Shown here: in pieces, positions 48,401-56,186 of the stretch
Layout of the letters: the number at the start of each line of letters is the position of its first letter
Numbering within the stretch: position 1 is the first letter of the stretch
Source: Streptomyces cucumeris
GTDB lineage: Bacteria > Actinomycetota > Actinomycetes > Streptomycetales > Streptomycetaceae
Direction of reading: 5' to 3'
Assembly (NCBI RefSeq): GCF_024295805.1
Contig: NZ_JANCLX010000014.1
Location: forward strand, 121,383-185,382
DNA length: 64,000 nt
Notes under the pieces: generated by a model
Database searches by the model: none
What the model saw: only the letters and a program-made list of their open reading frames with translations
What the model was told of the DNA's origin: nothing
Made by a program: the position numbers and the translations under genes

Positions 48401-50575
48401 AGAGTTCAAGGCCCGGAAACTCCCGACAGTGATACCCGTCGCCAGGCCCACATTCTGGAGCGACCGCGACGCCGCGACGTTTGACGCGCTCATGGCGTTG
48501 AGTCCAGCAGCCGAGGAGGCGGCAGCAGCCGCATGGGCGCGGATCCCTACCTGAGAGCGGGCCAGCGACGCGGCGAGAGTTGAGCTGGAGACGTTCAGCT
48601 CACGCATTCCGAGGTTCATCACGGTCTGCGAGGTCGTTGCGGCGCTCAGGCTGCCACGGTAGACGTCGATAGCGGTCCTGAGGGTGATCGAGGAAACGCC
48701 GAGATTCTGCTGTAGCTCGCGGGCGGCGATCAGCGACTGAACGGTCTTGGACAGGGCGACCTGATAGAGCAGCCAGGCAGCGCCTCCTGTTGCCACAACG
48801 GCAGCCAGCGTGCCAAAGATCGGAACAATGGGCCCCATGTGGGCCAGGCCCTCAATGATGTCTGCCAAACCCTTGGCGACCGCGCCGAGCGCTGTGGCCA
48901 GTGGACCGCCGAGCGTTGCGAGCAGGGTCTTGAAGGCGTCGGAGAGGTTCTGGAGCTCGGCTGAGGTCGTTTCATAGATGTCCTTCGCCTGCCTGTTCAG
49001 CTCGGTGCCCCGAGCGAATTCGACATTGGCCCTGTCAAAGGACTCACGGACAATGTCCGTATTGTTCGCGAGTCGCGAGAAGACGTCGATATCACGGACC
49101 GCATTGACGCCCAGCCCGCGAAGGGCGATCTGAACATTGCCACCGCTTTCGATGACGTTATGCAACCCCTGGATGAAGGCGAGCAGGAAGTCGCCCCTGG
49201 TGGCAGGGTTGTTGTAGAGCTTCAGGAGCTCCTTGTCCGACAGTCCCGTGATCGAGCTGAGCTTCTCCAGTGACTCGCCCCCTTCGCCGACCGCCTGGGA
49301 GAGCTCGTAGAAGACGCGGGTCAGCGCGCCTCGCGAGAGCTCGGGGCGCACCTGAAGAGTCGCCAGGGCGGCCGACAGGCCAGCTGTCTGCTGGGCCGTG
49401 AGCCCGAACAGATTGGAGACGGTGGCGATCGAAGCGTTGACGCGCAGGATCTCCTGGTCGGTGGCGGCCGAGGCCGTCCCGAGGGCAAGGATCGCGGAGC
49501 CGAGCTGCTCCACCTCCGAAATCGGCACATCCTGCATCTGGGCTATTCGCCCGAGAAGAAGCGTCGCCTCCTCCGAGGCCACCCCCGTAGTCAGCGAAAA
49601 CTTGACGATGGTGTCGGTGAAGTCGCCCAGGTTCGACGCGGATACGCCGATCTGGGCGCCGAGCTGGCCGATACGCGCGACCTCCTCGAAGGAGATCGGC
49701 GCATTCTGGGCAATCTGCTGGAACCGATGAAGCAGACCGGCGGCCTCGGCCTCGGCCTCACCGACGACTCGCACCACCTGGGCGAACGACGCCTCTTGGC
49801 TGATCGCCGCTCCGGCCAGGGCCTGAGGCACTCGGATGACGGTACTGAGGAGCTGCTGAAAGGATCCCTCCAGCTCACCCAGGGAGGACCGGACGGCGAA
49901 GGTAGATCCCGAGAAGGAGACCTGGCTCCTCGACGCGCTGTCCGTTGCCTGACTCAGTCGCTGCCGTGATTGGGCTAGGCGTTGTTCTTCCTGGGCTATC
50001 CGGGCCGCAGACTGGGCGAGCTGCTCGCGCCGGGCCGCCAGCTTCTGCTCTTCCAGAGCCAGCCGTCGGGCGGTCTCCTCTCCCTTCCGTTTCGCCTGTT
50101 CATCCTTCTGCTGAGCCGTGATCGCGTTCTGGGTGACCGAGGACATCTGCTTCTGTGCCGAAGCAAGCATCCGGACCACATTGGCCATCCGCTCGTAGAG
50201 GTGAACCGTCTTCGACAGACGCTGGTACTCCTTCTCGCTCAGGCCCTGGACCTGAGCGAGGGCGCCACGAAGCTGCTGAAACGCGGCGGCCATGTGACGG
50301 GCCCCGTTGGCTCCTTGCTGCTCGTTCTTCTGGAGAGCGGCTACGGCTGTCGCGTAGTTCTTCGTGGCGGAGCTGATCTGGTTGTAGACCTGAAGGGAGG
50401 TGCGGAGCTTGGCGGCGAGCCCGCTCTCGACCAGTGCGACTTTTCCCAGAACGGTGTTGAGGTTCTGAAATACCTTCTCCATCTGGCCGCCGGACTTGGT
50501 GATGGCCGACGCACCTTGGGCGAAGGAGCGGATGTCCAGCTGGATTCGCGCAGTCGCGTCGAACGACGTCGCCAC
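45407..50575 (-). CDS. Tape measure protein with EF-hand-like repeats
   Basis: This 1722-residue protein is the longest of the window. The N-terminal 200 residues are coiled coil. A TP901/PhageMin_Tail domain follows at about 230-480 (EASFAQVVRVVGEAEAEAAG, then GLTAQQTAGLSAALATLQVR), with hydrophobic helices near 580 and 850. Helical repeats fill the middle. From about residue 1380 to 1525 there are five repeats of a Gly-x-Leu/Phe-Asp/Asn-x-x-Gly type, one of which (DVNGDGKLSTGEF) is a full EF-hand calcium loop. The C-terminus is polar. A tape measure of this length predicts a tail of roughly 250 nm at the usual 0.15 nm per residue (established rule). Confidence 0.92.
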   Translation of the reverse strand: MATSFDATARIQLDIRSFAQGASAITKSGGQMEKVFQNLNTVLGKVALVESGLAAKLRTSLQVYNQISSATKNYATAVAALQKNEQQGANGARHMAAAFQQLRGALAQVQGLSEKEYQRLSKTVHLYERMANVVRMLASAQKQMSSVTQNAITAQQKDEQAKRKGEETARRLALEEQKLAARREQLAQSAARIAQEEQRLAQSRQRLSQATDSASRSQVSFSGSTFAVRSSLGELEGSFQQLLSTVIRVPQALAGAAISQEASFAQVVRVVGEAEAEAAGLLHRFQQIAQNAPISFEEVARIGQLGAQIGVSASNLGDFTDTIVKFSLTTGVASEEATLLLGRIAQMQDVPISEVEQLGSAILALGTASAATDQEILRVNASIATVSNLFGLTAQQTAGLSAALATLQVRPELSRGALTRVFYELSQAVGEGGESLEKLSSITGLSDKELLKLYNNPATRGDFLLAFIQGLHNVIESGGNVQIALRGLGVNAVRDIDVFSRLANNTDIVRESFDRANVEFARGTELNRQAKDIYETTSAELQNLSDAFKTLLATLGGPLATALGAVAKGLADIIEGLAHMGPIVPIFGTLAAVVATGGAAWLLYQVALSKTVQSLIAARELQQNLGVSSITLRTAIDVYRGSLSAATTSQTVMNLGMRELNVSSSTLAASLARSQVGIRAHAAAAASSAAGLNAMSASNVAASRSLQNVGLATGITVGSFRALNSAGVASALAMTNVSNANRNLALTQAQLANSSRVYASQTAISATAVQGLNTSAVRTVPLMTNMSTSMQRAATAGAQLGSGLGTTVNAGTTAATAFTRVGQATQSAGLAARAASFAFGPWGIALSTIGILMAPLLGDLFDFRSESEKIASAAMEATGGTQALANAIKADTEAAANGVKPFRELRVEKENISGTDRKAAESARSEAEERKRAIELTKGSVDELKQQAAGHGEGAEAARRYLREIAKANDTIRESTKALGDNTVAIGQNVQQWLLDTAQAVVEQSKLADGSERSAEALKQLSETGLDVGELLQKSLTDPQAAIKELDAALKGVNETSKKREAGPVYGKNQTMVLTEEAKAAERLKNFLEGLREVMSSESDEATKAALTKKLLKDALDDTGKAASSASGRIKLGKEALEDLDSSADDAQQAIDQLGQQFEKFGTPLDAFKTAAKNSFKDAEDAMNKFKLSSKGGLDEYIKQLDKIAKAQREWSANLIKISATLGPDIADQFRKLGPEAAPAVAQLAELSAKELAKLGPKLREIGSTATSDLAASIIQNSGKIKNATLQTRSILSNVFGKVIDKAKTSEDFSVISNEYSKLVQTLGKSKVKIDITADSAKAFKSLSDLQLYVDLVGRQKVEPKVALNLLEARNDLTSLQKMILDLKTSGRLDATGKAQLDTFFFKAQLTQLTTMVDGLEAEGKLDAKGKGKLSDSEYRAKVLALTEFLASQEGQGLLNPDGKAQLHDKAYRSQIEALANLILGKEAAGEFDVNGDGKLSTGEFKKLLDALKRAVADANKGKLNPKGHVTLAGTSNFSRQLGGIVQAAYRAGGSISRALSRSATVSVGYYYYQKNSPPKTAQAATGGWIHGPGGPKSDAIPAMLSNGEFVVQASAARRFGALLEVINRSGGRGFSGIVKRWMDSGVTGGGKQIQVRQGGGANTMLGKSMVQQVPPESASAFTARMAMPQSGPTNVFNINNQYPQAEPTSVTINRSLAYAATISGV

Positions 50576-51006
50576 CTAGACCTCCGGCATGTCGTGCTGA
50601 TAAGAGTGCGCTCGCGTAGGAAGCGGATGACCCTCTCCCCATACATTACGCGCCTTCGTGTATCGCGATTCACCCTTCTGACGCGGCTTTCCGCCTCGGC
50701 CTTTCTCGCAGCTCTCGCGATCCCGCTCTAGTTCGGCACAGGAGTAGCAAGTTGCCGATTTAATGTCGAAGACGATCTCGTTATTGGTCGAAAGGCCGAT
50801 CCAGGCTGGAGTGCCGCATCCCTTGCAGCTCTCCTCCTCCAGGATGGTCTCGGCCATTGCCAGCTTGCGGTTCCTCTCGTCCGTCCATTCCGACGGCTGC
50901 CCCGTGAGCATCGTCAACGGAGGCAGTCCCCACGACTTTGCCGCCCTCAGGGCCGTCCTGATCCAGGCTGACTTCTTCCACGTCAGAGCTTCGGCCAGGA
51001 AACCCG
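50576..51006 (-). CDS. Tail assembly chaperone, frameshifted C-terminal part (T)
   Basis: This frame has no usable start at its natural beginning and overlaps the upstream chaperone gene in the +1 (equal to -2) register. Its sequence is clearly coding (PPLTMLTGQPSEWTDERNRK, then CKGCGTPAWIG and CYSCAELERDRE) and holds a CxxC...CxxC zinc motif. It runs to a stop next to the tape-measure start codon (ATG). In lambda the gpG-gpGT pair is made by a -1 shift; here a +1 or -2 shift around the GGGTTTCC at 50998-51005 is the best candidate. The start given is the approximate slip site. Confidence 0.7.
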
Positions 51007-51689
51007 GCATCGAGCTTGTCTGCCCACTCCTGTGATGCAGACAGCCCCGTACCAATTGATTCCATCAGCCGCATCGTCTCCGAAGAGATGAGCTTGCCCA
51101 GGAGGAGTTCTGCTCCTCGCCGATCCGGAGCCGGGACCGTGCGACCGTCAGGAAGCTGAACCGCTGTGCAGAAGTGCGCGATCTGAGCCGTCAATGTGTA
51201 CCGGCTGCGGGCCGTGATGTAATCGAGATCGTCTTCGCTGACGTTCTTGTACTTGGGGTTCTCCTTGTGGAACTGACGCGTCGCATCGCGAGTGACGTTC
51301 CCCAGTTCCTCGGGAGTCCTCACCTGAAAAGTCAGAGTGAGCGCTGACTGTTTGATCTTTTCAGTCAGTGCGTCGCGGCGGTTCAGTAGAGAGGACAGCC
51401 GGGCCTCTGCTTCCTCTCGCTCCTCCATCATGGCGTCAAGCGTGACATTGACAAAAGAGTTCGAGGACCGGTGGGTCTGTGCCTCTATTCGCTTGTCGAG
51501 CTCCGCCTGATCGGCGATCAGATTTTCCAGCTCTTCCAGAATTCTGGCCAGTTCGGCACCGCTGCGCTGGTCGAGGTATGCCGTGTGATCGAAAACCGGG
51601 AAGGTGGAGACACCTTCCAGGTAGTCCTCAAAGCTGAAATTGTCCGGGCCGGGCTCCGGGCTGCCCGGCGCGGCACTTTCCTGCATCAT
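50781..51689 (-). CDS. Tail assembly chaperone (G) with frameshift into T
   Basis: ATG 51689 follows AAGGGAC. The first 225 residues are acidic and helical (FEDYLEGVSTFPVFDH, LARILEELENLIADQAEL), typical of tail chaperones that hold the tape measure. After about GFPGRSSD (near 51000) the sequence loses protein character, while the other frame gains it. I conclude that the annotated C-terminus (to 50781) is made only without frameshifting. A short zero-frame product and a longer fusion with the 50576 frame are expected, at an unknown ratio. Confidence 0.75.
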   Translation of the reverse strand: MMQESAAPGSPEPGPDNFSFEDYLEGVSTFPVFDHTAYLDQRSGAELARILEELENLIADQAELDKRIEAQTHRSSNSFVNVTLDAMMEEREEAEARLSSLLNRRDALTEKIKQSALTLTFQVRTPEELGNVTRDATRQFHKENPKYKNVSEDDLDYITARSRYTLTAQIAHFCTAVQLPDGRTVPAPDRRGAELLLGKLISSETMRLMESIGTGLSASQEWADKLDAGFPGRSSDVEEVSLDQDGPEGGKVVGTASVDDAHGAAVGMDGREEPQAGNGRDHPGGGELQGMRHSSLDRPFDQ

Positions 51690-51715
51690 GTTCGTCCCTT
51701 GGGTTGTGCGAGTTG

Positions 51716-52282
51716 TCAGCTACCGGTGCTGCCGACCTGGACAAGGCCGTCAGAGCTCTGACCCTGGGCGTAAAAGGTCGGCTGGAGCTGGAGGGGTGCG
51801 GTTGCGTCGTTGATGACGTTCGGGTCACCGGAGAGGAACTTGTAGATGGTGACCCAATCGGTGTTTACCGCCGACGGATCCCGTACGGGGTGCTTGGAGA
51901 TCCGCTGCACGAGGTAACCCGCCCTCAGCGGCTTCTTGAAGAGGCGCATCACGTCGTTATAGATCGACGGGTCAACCTTGTTCGGGTCGCGGTCGAGGAA
52001 GACGTTGAGCTGCCCCTCGTAGTTCTTTGCGGTTGGTGTGGCGACATTCGAGTCATCACAGAGACCTCGGGTGTCGTCGGTGTCACGGTCGGTCCACCCG
52101 AGCGTGATATCCGTCGTCAGGGCGCAACTGATGTTGAGGCCCGCGTTGATCTCTGCTGCGGTGGGGTGGTCGATGTCCGCGAACCCCTCGCCGTACGTAC
52201 CCTCGAATCCCTCGGATGTCTGATCCTCTTCATCCACCCACCAAATTGTCAGGCTGGGTGGCAGGGATTTCACTGCTGCCAT
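51716..52282 (-). CDS. Major tail (tube) protein
   Basis: ATG 52280-52282 follows GGAGGTGCG; a GTG two codons earlier lies inside this site. The 188-residue protein fits a tail-tube subunit in size and position: SLTIWWVDEEDQTSEGFEGT near the start, then ISCALTTDITLGWTDRDTDD and LNVFLDRDPNKVDPS, in a beta-rich, acidic sequence without membrane parts. It comes just before the chaperone genes as in most siphoviruses. Confidence 0.8.
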   Translation of the reverse strand: MAAVKSLPPSLTIWWVDEEDQTSEGFEGTYGEGFADIDHPTAAEINAGLNISCALTTDITLGWTDRDTDDTRGLCDDSNVATPTAKNYEGQLNVFLDRDPNKVDPSIYNDVMRLFKKPLRAGYLVQRISKHPVRDPSAVNTDWVTIYKFLSGDPNVINDATAPLQLQPTFYAQGQSSDGLVQVGSTGS

Positions 52283-52343
52283 TCGCACCTCCGGCCGGAA
52301 GGCATCTAGTGTTTCTAGGGCCGGATCATAACCGCGAAAGCCC

Positions 52344-52371
52344 CCAATCGGGTGATGCGATCACCGATTGG
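52344..52371 (-). terminator. Hairpin between tail completion and tail-tube genes
   Basis: CCAATCGGGTGAT and ATCACCGATTGG form a stem of about 12 bp around GCG. On the minus strand it lies just before the tail-tube gene. It may end part of the connector transcripts or protect the tail-tube mRNA, which must be abundant. Confidence 0.7.
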
Positions 52372-52500
52372 AGGCCGTTTGCGCCGACGGGGGAGTGCCG
52401 ATATTTGAGAGTTCGACCTAAAGATGGAACCAGGGGGAGTTCCGAGTTTTCAGACTTGCCCGCGAAGATGACTATTTGACGCGTGAGTTGTTAGCTGCAT

Positions 52501-52989
52501 TCATGATCCGGTCTCACTGTACTTCCCTACGTTCACAGTTCCCTTGTATCCGATCGCCAGATAGAAACGCAGGGTGTCCCCGACTCCAACTGGATACGGG
52601 TCCCGTACTGTTCCGGACCCCGCCTCCGAGAGCTCCCCCTGATCGGCGGGGGTGTAGCCGACAAGGAGATCCCGGACCGCCTGTGCGAGCTGAAGCAGCG
52701 ACAGGCCCGAGGGGGCCACCGACTCGACGATGAAACCTGCCTGCTTCGTGGACTCGGTGTCTTCGCCGGACATGCCGCATAGGTCTGCGACCGAGATACG
52801 GCCACCGAATCCCGACAGATCGAAAGCCTGGCCGAACCACACGATCAAACTCGGCTTATAGAACCCCGACGGGTCCTTCACGATCTGAGTACTCTCAGGC
52901 ACGCCCTCCAGGAAGACGGGCGTGTTCGGGAGTCCGGTGTCCAGCCTCCGGTAGATGTCAAGTTGCCAATCAAGCAACGACGGCATCAT
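52501..52989 (-). CDS. Tail terminator/completion-like protein
   Basis: The start ATG 52987-52989 overlaps the previous stop. The 162-residue protein has an N-terminal helix (LLDWQLDIYRRLD), a beta domain with SLIVWFGQAFDLSGFGGRI and VDLC/DTES segments, and strands to the end (VGDTLRFYLAIGYKGTVNV). This layout and the position between the HK97-gp10-like and tail-tube genes match tail terminator proteins, which cap the tube. Confidence 0.7.
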   Translation of the reverse strand: MMPSLLDWQLDIYRRLDTGLPNTPVFLEGVPESTQIVKDPSGFYKPSLIVWFGQAFDLSGFGGRISVADLCGMSGEDTESTKQAGFIVESVAPSGLSLLQLAQAVRDLLVGYTPADQGELSEAGSGTVRDPYPVGVGDTLRFYLAIGYKGTVNVGKYSETGS

Positions 52990-53384
52990 CGGCCTCCGAG
53001 TCTGGCACCAAGCTCTGTTGTGGCGGCATTGAAGGCGTCGAGCACTGCCATCATGGGGGTGATTCCGTTACGGGTACCAAACTCCTGGAAGGGGGCATAG
53101 AACGGATTCATGCTCTCCCAGCCAAAGGAAATTTTCAGAATGTCTGTACCGAAGTCTCCTGTGCCGGTAACAGAGGACTTCATGCGTCCAGTGTCCACGC
53201 GCGACTTGGCGCGCACCATGGCCTCGCCTCGGCGCCGGGCGTTGGAAAGGTCCAGAACGAGGCGTTGCCGGGACTTGTTGAGGTGGTCGACAACGAACGC
53301 CGACAGGCCGATATCAAAAGCGCCGTGAGGAGTACCCCCGCCGTAGTATCGCTGCGCACCGCTGAATCGATAGTTGTATTTAAT
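52986..53384 (-). CDS. HK97-gp10-like head-tail connector with a non-AUG start
   Basis: The C-terminal 77 residues start at a canonical ATG (53217-53219), but the family-like sequence extends upstream for at least 55 codons. KYNYRFSGAQRYYGGGTPHG and HLNKSRQRLVLDLSNARR lead without a stop into AKSRVDTGRMKSSV, and the central RVDTGRM and FQEFGTRNG motifs are diagnostic of the HK97-gp10 family. No ATG, GTG or TTG occurs in frame before 53219. The nearest start-like codon is ATT at 53382-53384, which would give 132 residues, close to the family norm of 110-150. Either an AUU start, a frameshift with the 38-codon frame before it, or a sequencing error explains this. Confidence 0.72.
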   Translation of the reverse strand: MKYNYRFSGAQRYYGGGTPHGAFDIGLSAFVVDHLNKSRQRLVLDLSNARRRGEAMVRAKSRVDTGRMKSSVTGTGDFGTDILKISFGWESMNPFYAPFQEFGTRNGITPMMAVLDAFNAATTELGARLGGR

Positions 53385-53386
53385 AC

Positions 53387-53503
53387 CTATGTACCCGATG
53401 GTAATCCGCCACCCCTCTTGCGTTCATAGTGCCGCTGATTGGCGGCCTTGCGGCAACTACCCGACCACCGACTTATTCCAGCCGTCTTGGCGTCGAACCC
53501 CAT
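53387..53503 (-). CDS. Small 38-residue protein before the connector
   Basis: ATG 53501-53503 follows AAGAGAG by 6 nt. The basic 38-residue product (GISRWSGSCRKAANQRHYER) is separated from the ATT start of the connector by only 2 nt. It could be a separate peptide, or the true N-terminus of the connector if ribosomes shift frame at its end. Confidence 0.6.
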   Translation of the reverse strand: MGFDAKTAGISRWSGSCRKAANQRHYERKRGGGLPSGT

Positions 53504-53518
53504 TGCAGTCTCTCTTCG

Positions 53519-54406
53519 TTACGTGCGAAGTACTGCACTCAGAGCCTCCTCTTCGGGCGCCGTCGGCAGATCCTGATCCAGGTCAATGACCTGATGGTCC
53601 TTCAGGTCCCCGGCGAGAGTATTCATTTCCTCTGAGGTCATGGACAGGATCCTGGCGGACCTCTCCTCAATGGTGCCGTCGCTAAGCATGGTTCCAGGAC
53701 GGTTGTATCCATGGAACCCGGCGTGGAACGCACGCGGCTTGGCCGCGTAGACAGTCTGCCCTCGAGACGCTTCGCGAACGCGATTGATCAGACCATCCTG
53801 CTCCGCATGCCCCGGAGGGATCTCGCTCCCGGGGAAAACTGAGCGGCAGTAACTCACCATCCGCGCGTAGTACTGAGGTCGGTCATGAAGGGTGATCCGC
53901 TCCGCTATGTCCGAGCGGAAGGAGACGCCGAGAGACTGGTATGACGGGTGGAGGTAGGCGGCCCCCGGCGCCTCGCCCGGCAGGTTCTGGTTCCGGCAGG
54001 CACTCACGGCGAAGGCGCTCGGCGCGGCGCGGTGCATCGCCTCGTGGTAGCGCAGATAGCTCCGAGCGACGAGGACATCCTCCTCCACCACGTGAATCAG
54101 GTCGGGCTCGAGATGCAGGCACTCCCGTATCCCCGACAGCACATTGCACGAGTTGCCCCGGAAACGATGGGAGTGCATCACTCTGAGATAGAGGGAGGGG
54201 AGCTGAGGAGAAAACCCTTCGGTGACATCCCGGCACGCCGGATCGCTCTCGCGGTCGAGGCTGACGACCACGGTCAGGTCACTCGCGTCCGCGGCCACGA
54301 TGGAGAGGCGCGTGAGACACGCGTGGAGCATGTCGGGCCTGCGCCATGCGGGAATGAAGATCACGTGCCTCATACTCGGGCCGGTCACGGAATGTTCTGC
54401 CGTCAC
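53519..54406 (-). CDS. GT-A fold glycosyltransferase in the structural operon
   Basis: GTG 54404-54406 overlaps the stop of the gene before it; ATG 54373 is the alternative. The 295-residue enzyme begins with VIFIPAWRRPDMLHACLTRL, has a strand with LTVVVSLDRESD and HRFRGNSCNVLSGIRECL, then the acidic DLIHVVEEDVLV of GT13-like (GnT-I) glycosyltransferases, and AEQDGLINRV as an acceptor motif. No membrane anchor is visible. It is coupled with a GT-B enzyme and lies among head-tail connector genes, so it may glycosylate virion proteins. Confidence 0.82.
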   Translation of the reverse strand: MTAEHSVTGPSMRHVIFIPAWRRPDMLHACLTRLSIVAADASDLTVVVSLDRESDPACRDVTEGFSPQLPSLYLRVMHSHRFRGNSCNVLSGIRECLHLEPDLIHVVEEDVLVARSYLRYHEAMHRAAPSAFAVSACRNQNLPGEAPGAAYLHPSYQSLGVSFRSDIAERITLHDRPQYYARMVSYCRSVFPGSEIPPGHAEQDGLINRVREASRGQTVYAAKPRAFHAGFHGYNRPGTMLSDGTIEERSARILSMTSEEMNTLAGDLKDHQVIDLDQDLPTAPEEEALSAVLRT

Positions 54407-55305
54407 TGTTCCACCAATCTCAGGGCCACTTCGCGGAAACTCGCGTTGCGCTCCAGGAAGTGTGCGCGGGCCGCTCGGCCAACCTGTGTCCGCTTTTCCG
54501 GTGTGAGCGCAGAGGCTCGCTGCACGGCCTCCGCGATCAGGCCGGGGCTGGTGTACGTCTGAACGGCTTGATGGTGTGGTCTGGTCTTGGTGACACCAAC
54601 CAGGTACCCCCACTCCGGTCGTATGTGCTCGTTCATGGGCGAAGCGTCCGTTGTCACGACCGTCGCACCGACCGACATCCCCTCCGTGATGTAGTGGCCC
54701 CAGCCCTCTGCCACAGAGGGGCAGACGTGTATCTGGGCCCCGTTCATCAGCGTGTCGAGCTCGCGGTCCGAGGGGTCATGGATCACGCTTACGTGGCTTG
54801 GTGCTTGTATCGGATCCTTGGAGACGACCGTGAGGGGAGGCAGGTCTGGATGGCTGCGCCATGCCTCGAGAACCTGCTCAGTGCCTTTCATGTGCGAACG
54901 CCCGCGCAAGTGAAGGCACTTGACCTCACGCTTGACGTCAGGGTTCCAGCGATCCCGACCTAGAAACCCGGTCAGGTGCACGCTCCGGGCGCCTCGCTGG
55001 CGACAGAACCGGTAGGCATAGGCACTCTTCGCCCATACCTGGTCAAATGCGGGTAGGAATTTCATCCATTCGGACGGATACCACTCCAGGTTCGGAAGGG
55101 CGATATTCCGGTCCGCCTGCTGCGCCAGATTGCGGCTGATCAGCTCCAGGTGAAAGGCGATGTCCGCATGGGGCATCGTCTCCGACTTCCAGTCATAGAA
55201 GACCACTTCATGCCCTGCTGAAGCGAAAAGTTCCTCCAGGAGGTCTGCATCCAGCGACAGGCCGACGCCGTTATTCCGGCTGATGAGGGCAATCCTCAAG
55301 CCCAT
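54403..55305 (-). CDS. GT-B (GT4-family-like) glycosyltransferase
   Basis: ATG 55303-55305 follows GAGAGGGGG. The 300-residue protein has the two-lobed GT-B layout: IALISRNNGVG, LHLRGRSHMKGTEQVLEAW and VCPSVAEGWGHYITEGMSVG with ATVVTTDAS, the E(x7)E retaining motif of GT4 enzymes. N- and C-lobes are short. It is coupled to the GT-A enzyme by overlap, which suggests that the two build one sugar chain. Confidence 0.88.
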   Translation of the reverse strand: MGLRIALISRNNGVGLSLDADLLEELFASAGHEVVFYDWKSETMPHADIAFHLELISRNLAQQADRNIALPNLEWYPSEWMKFLPAFDQVWAKSAYAYRFCRQRGARSVHLTGFLGRDRWNPDVKREVKCLHLRGRSHMKGTEQVLEAWRSHPDLPPLTVVSKDPIQAPSHVSVIHDPSDRELDTLMNGAQIHVCPSVAEGWGHYITEGMSVGATVVTTDASPMNEHIRPEWGYLVGVTKTRPHHQAVQTYTSPGLIAEAVQRASALTPEKRTQVGRAARAHFLERNASFREVALRLVEQ

Positions 55306-55323
55306 ACAGGTCCCCCTCTCCCG

Positions 55324-55893
55324 TCATGGACCCATCACATCGCCGGGCGCGATGACGGGTTCCAGGCTGAAGGGCGGCGGAAGGGACTGAGGGTGAGCTG
55401 CGTCGACATCGCAGAGGATGTTCCTCAGCCATGCATTTGAAGACATCAGCGGATTGCGTACATGAAGTATGTAATGCGTCAGTTCGGGGTCACCCAGGAC
55501 CAAATGTCCGAGCTCAGGGTCCCCTGGGTCCGGCTGCACCGCCCTGACCAGGTCGTTTGCGTACACGGGTGGGCAGGTCCGGATGGGTGCTTGCACGCGA
55601 ATGGCCTGATCCGTTCCCATGTCACCGCGCTGAGTCCTGACACGGGCTCGCCAGTCCTTGTTGTTGGCAATCCGCCCGGGACCCCTGTACAGCAGGATGA
55701 TCTCAGGAAACTTCCTGCCGCCGTGTTCATCGGGGATCGTGAGGCCACCCGTGGTCGGATCGAAGCCGTAGTCCCCTCCCTGTCCTGGCCTGCGCAGGAT
55801 CTCTATCGCGGCGTTCATGTGCCCGCGCGGAACAGAGCGCTGGTGCCACGACCAGCGTGGGTCCAGGCTCATGCGCCTGTTGAGTGAGGCCAT
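55324..55893 (-). CDS. DUF6093-like head-tail connector protein
   Basis: The start is ATG 55891-55893, with a weak site. The 189-residue protein has WSWHQRSVPRGHMNAAIEIL, DYGFDPTTGGLTIPDE and YRGPGRIANNKDWRARVR. It resembles the DUF6093 family of actinophage head-completion proteins, which has a similar YDP-TG and GPARVQP-KDWRAR order. The family sits between capsid and tail genes, as here. The assignment is from motif memory. Confidence 0.75.
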   Translation of the reverse strand: MASLNRRMSLDPRWSWHQRSVPRGHMNAAIEILRRPGQGGDYGFDPTTGGLTIPDEHGGRKFPEIILLYRGPGRIANNKDWRARVRTQRGDMGTDQAIRVQAPIRTCPPVYANDLVRAVQPDPGDPELGHLVLGDPELTHYILHVRNPLMSSNAWLRNILCDVDAAHPQSLPPPFSLEPVIAPGDVMGP

Positions 55894-55898
55894 GAAGC

Positions 55899-56087
55899 CT
55901 ATTCTGCATGCAGATCAGTCTGCAGATCTCGCCTGTATGCCTCAAAAATCCGACAAGCCAGAGCCGGGGCCCCTTCAGGGATTGGGCCGTCCGGTGGAAA
56001 GCTGACGCTCACCTGATCGTAGGCAACCTGAATCAGCTCGCCTAACTTGGAAATTGTAATGGGCGGCGCGTATTCCTTGTTCTCCAT
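55899..56087 (-). CDS. Small hypothetical protein of the connector region
   Basis: ATG 56085-56087 follows GGAGGAGTGCGG. The 62-residue product has ITISKLGELIQVAYDQVSVS and a helical end. It lies 5 nt before the DUF6093-like gene and is clearly part of the operon. The function is unknown. Confidence 0.65.
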   Translation of the reverse strand: MENKEYAPPITISKLGELIQVAYDQVSVSFPPDGPIPEGAPALACRIFEAYRRDLQTDLHAE

Positions 56088-56186
56088 GGCCGCACTCCTC
56101 CAGAGGCCCGATGGCTCAAAACCTACTCCCGATCAACTCGAAAAATGACCAAAGGATGCAGCTATTCACTCCTTTGTGGCATGGCC

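Noticed and set aside
50781..51000. C-terminal part of the chaperone frame as a real domain
   Set aside because: The sequence after about 51000 in this frame has shadow-like composition, while the overlapping frame has zinc motifs and continues to the tape measure gene.
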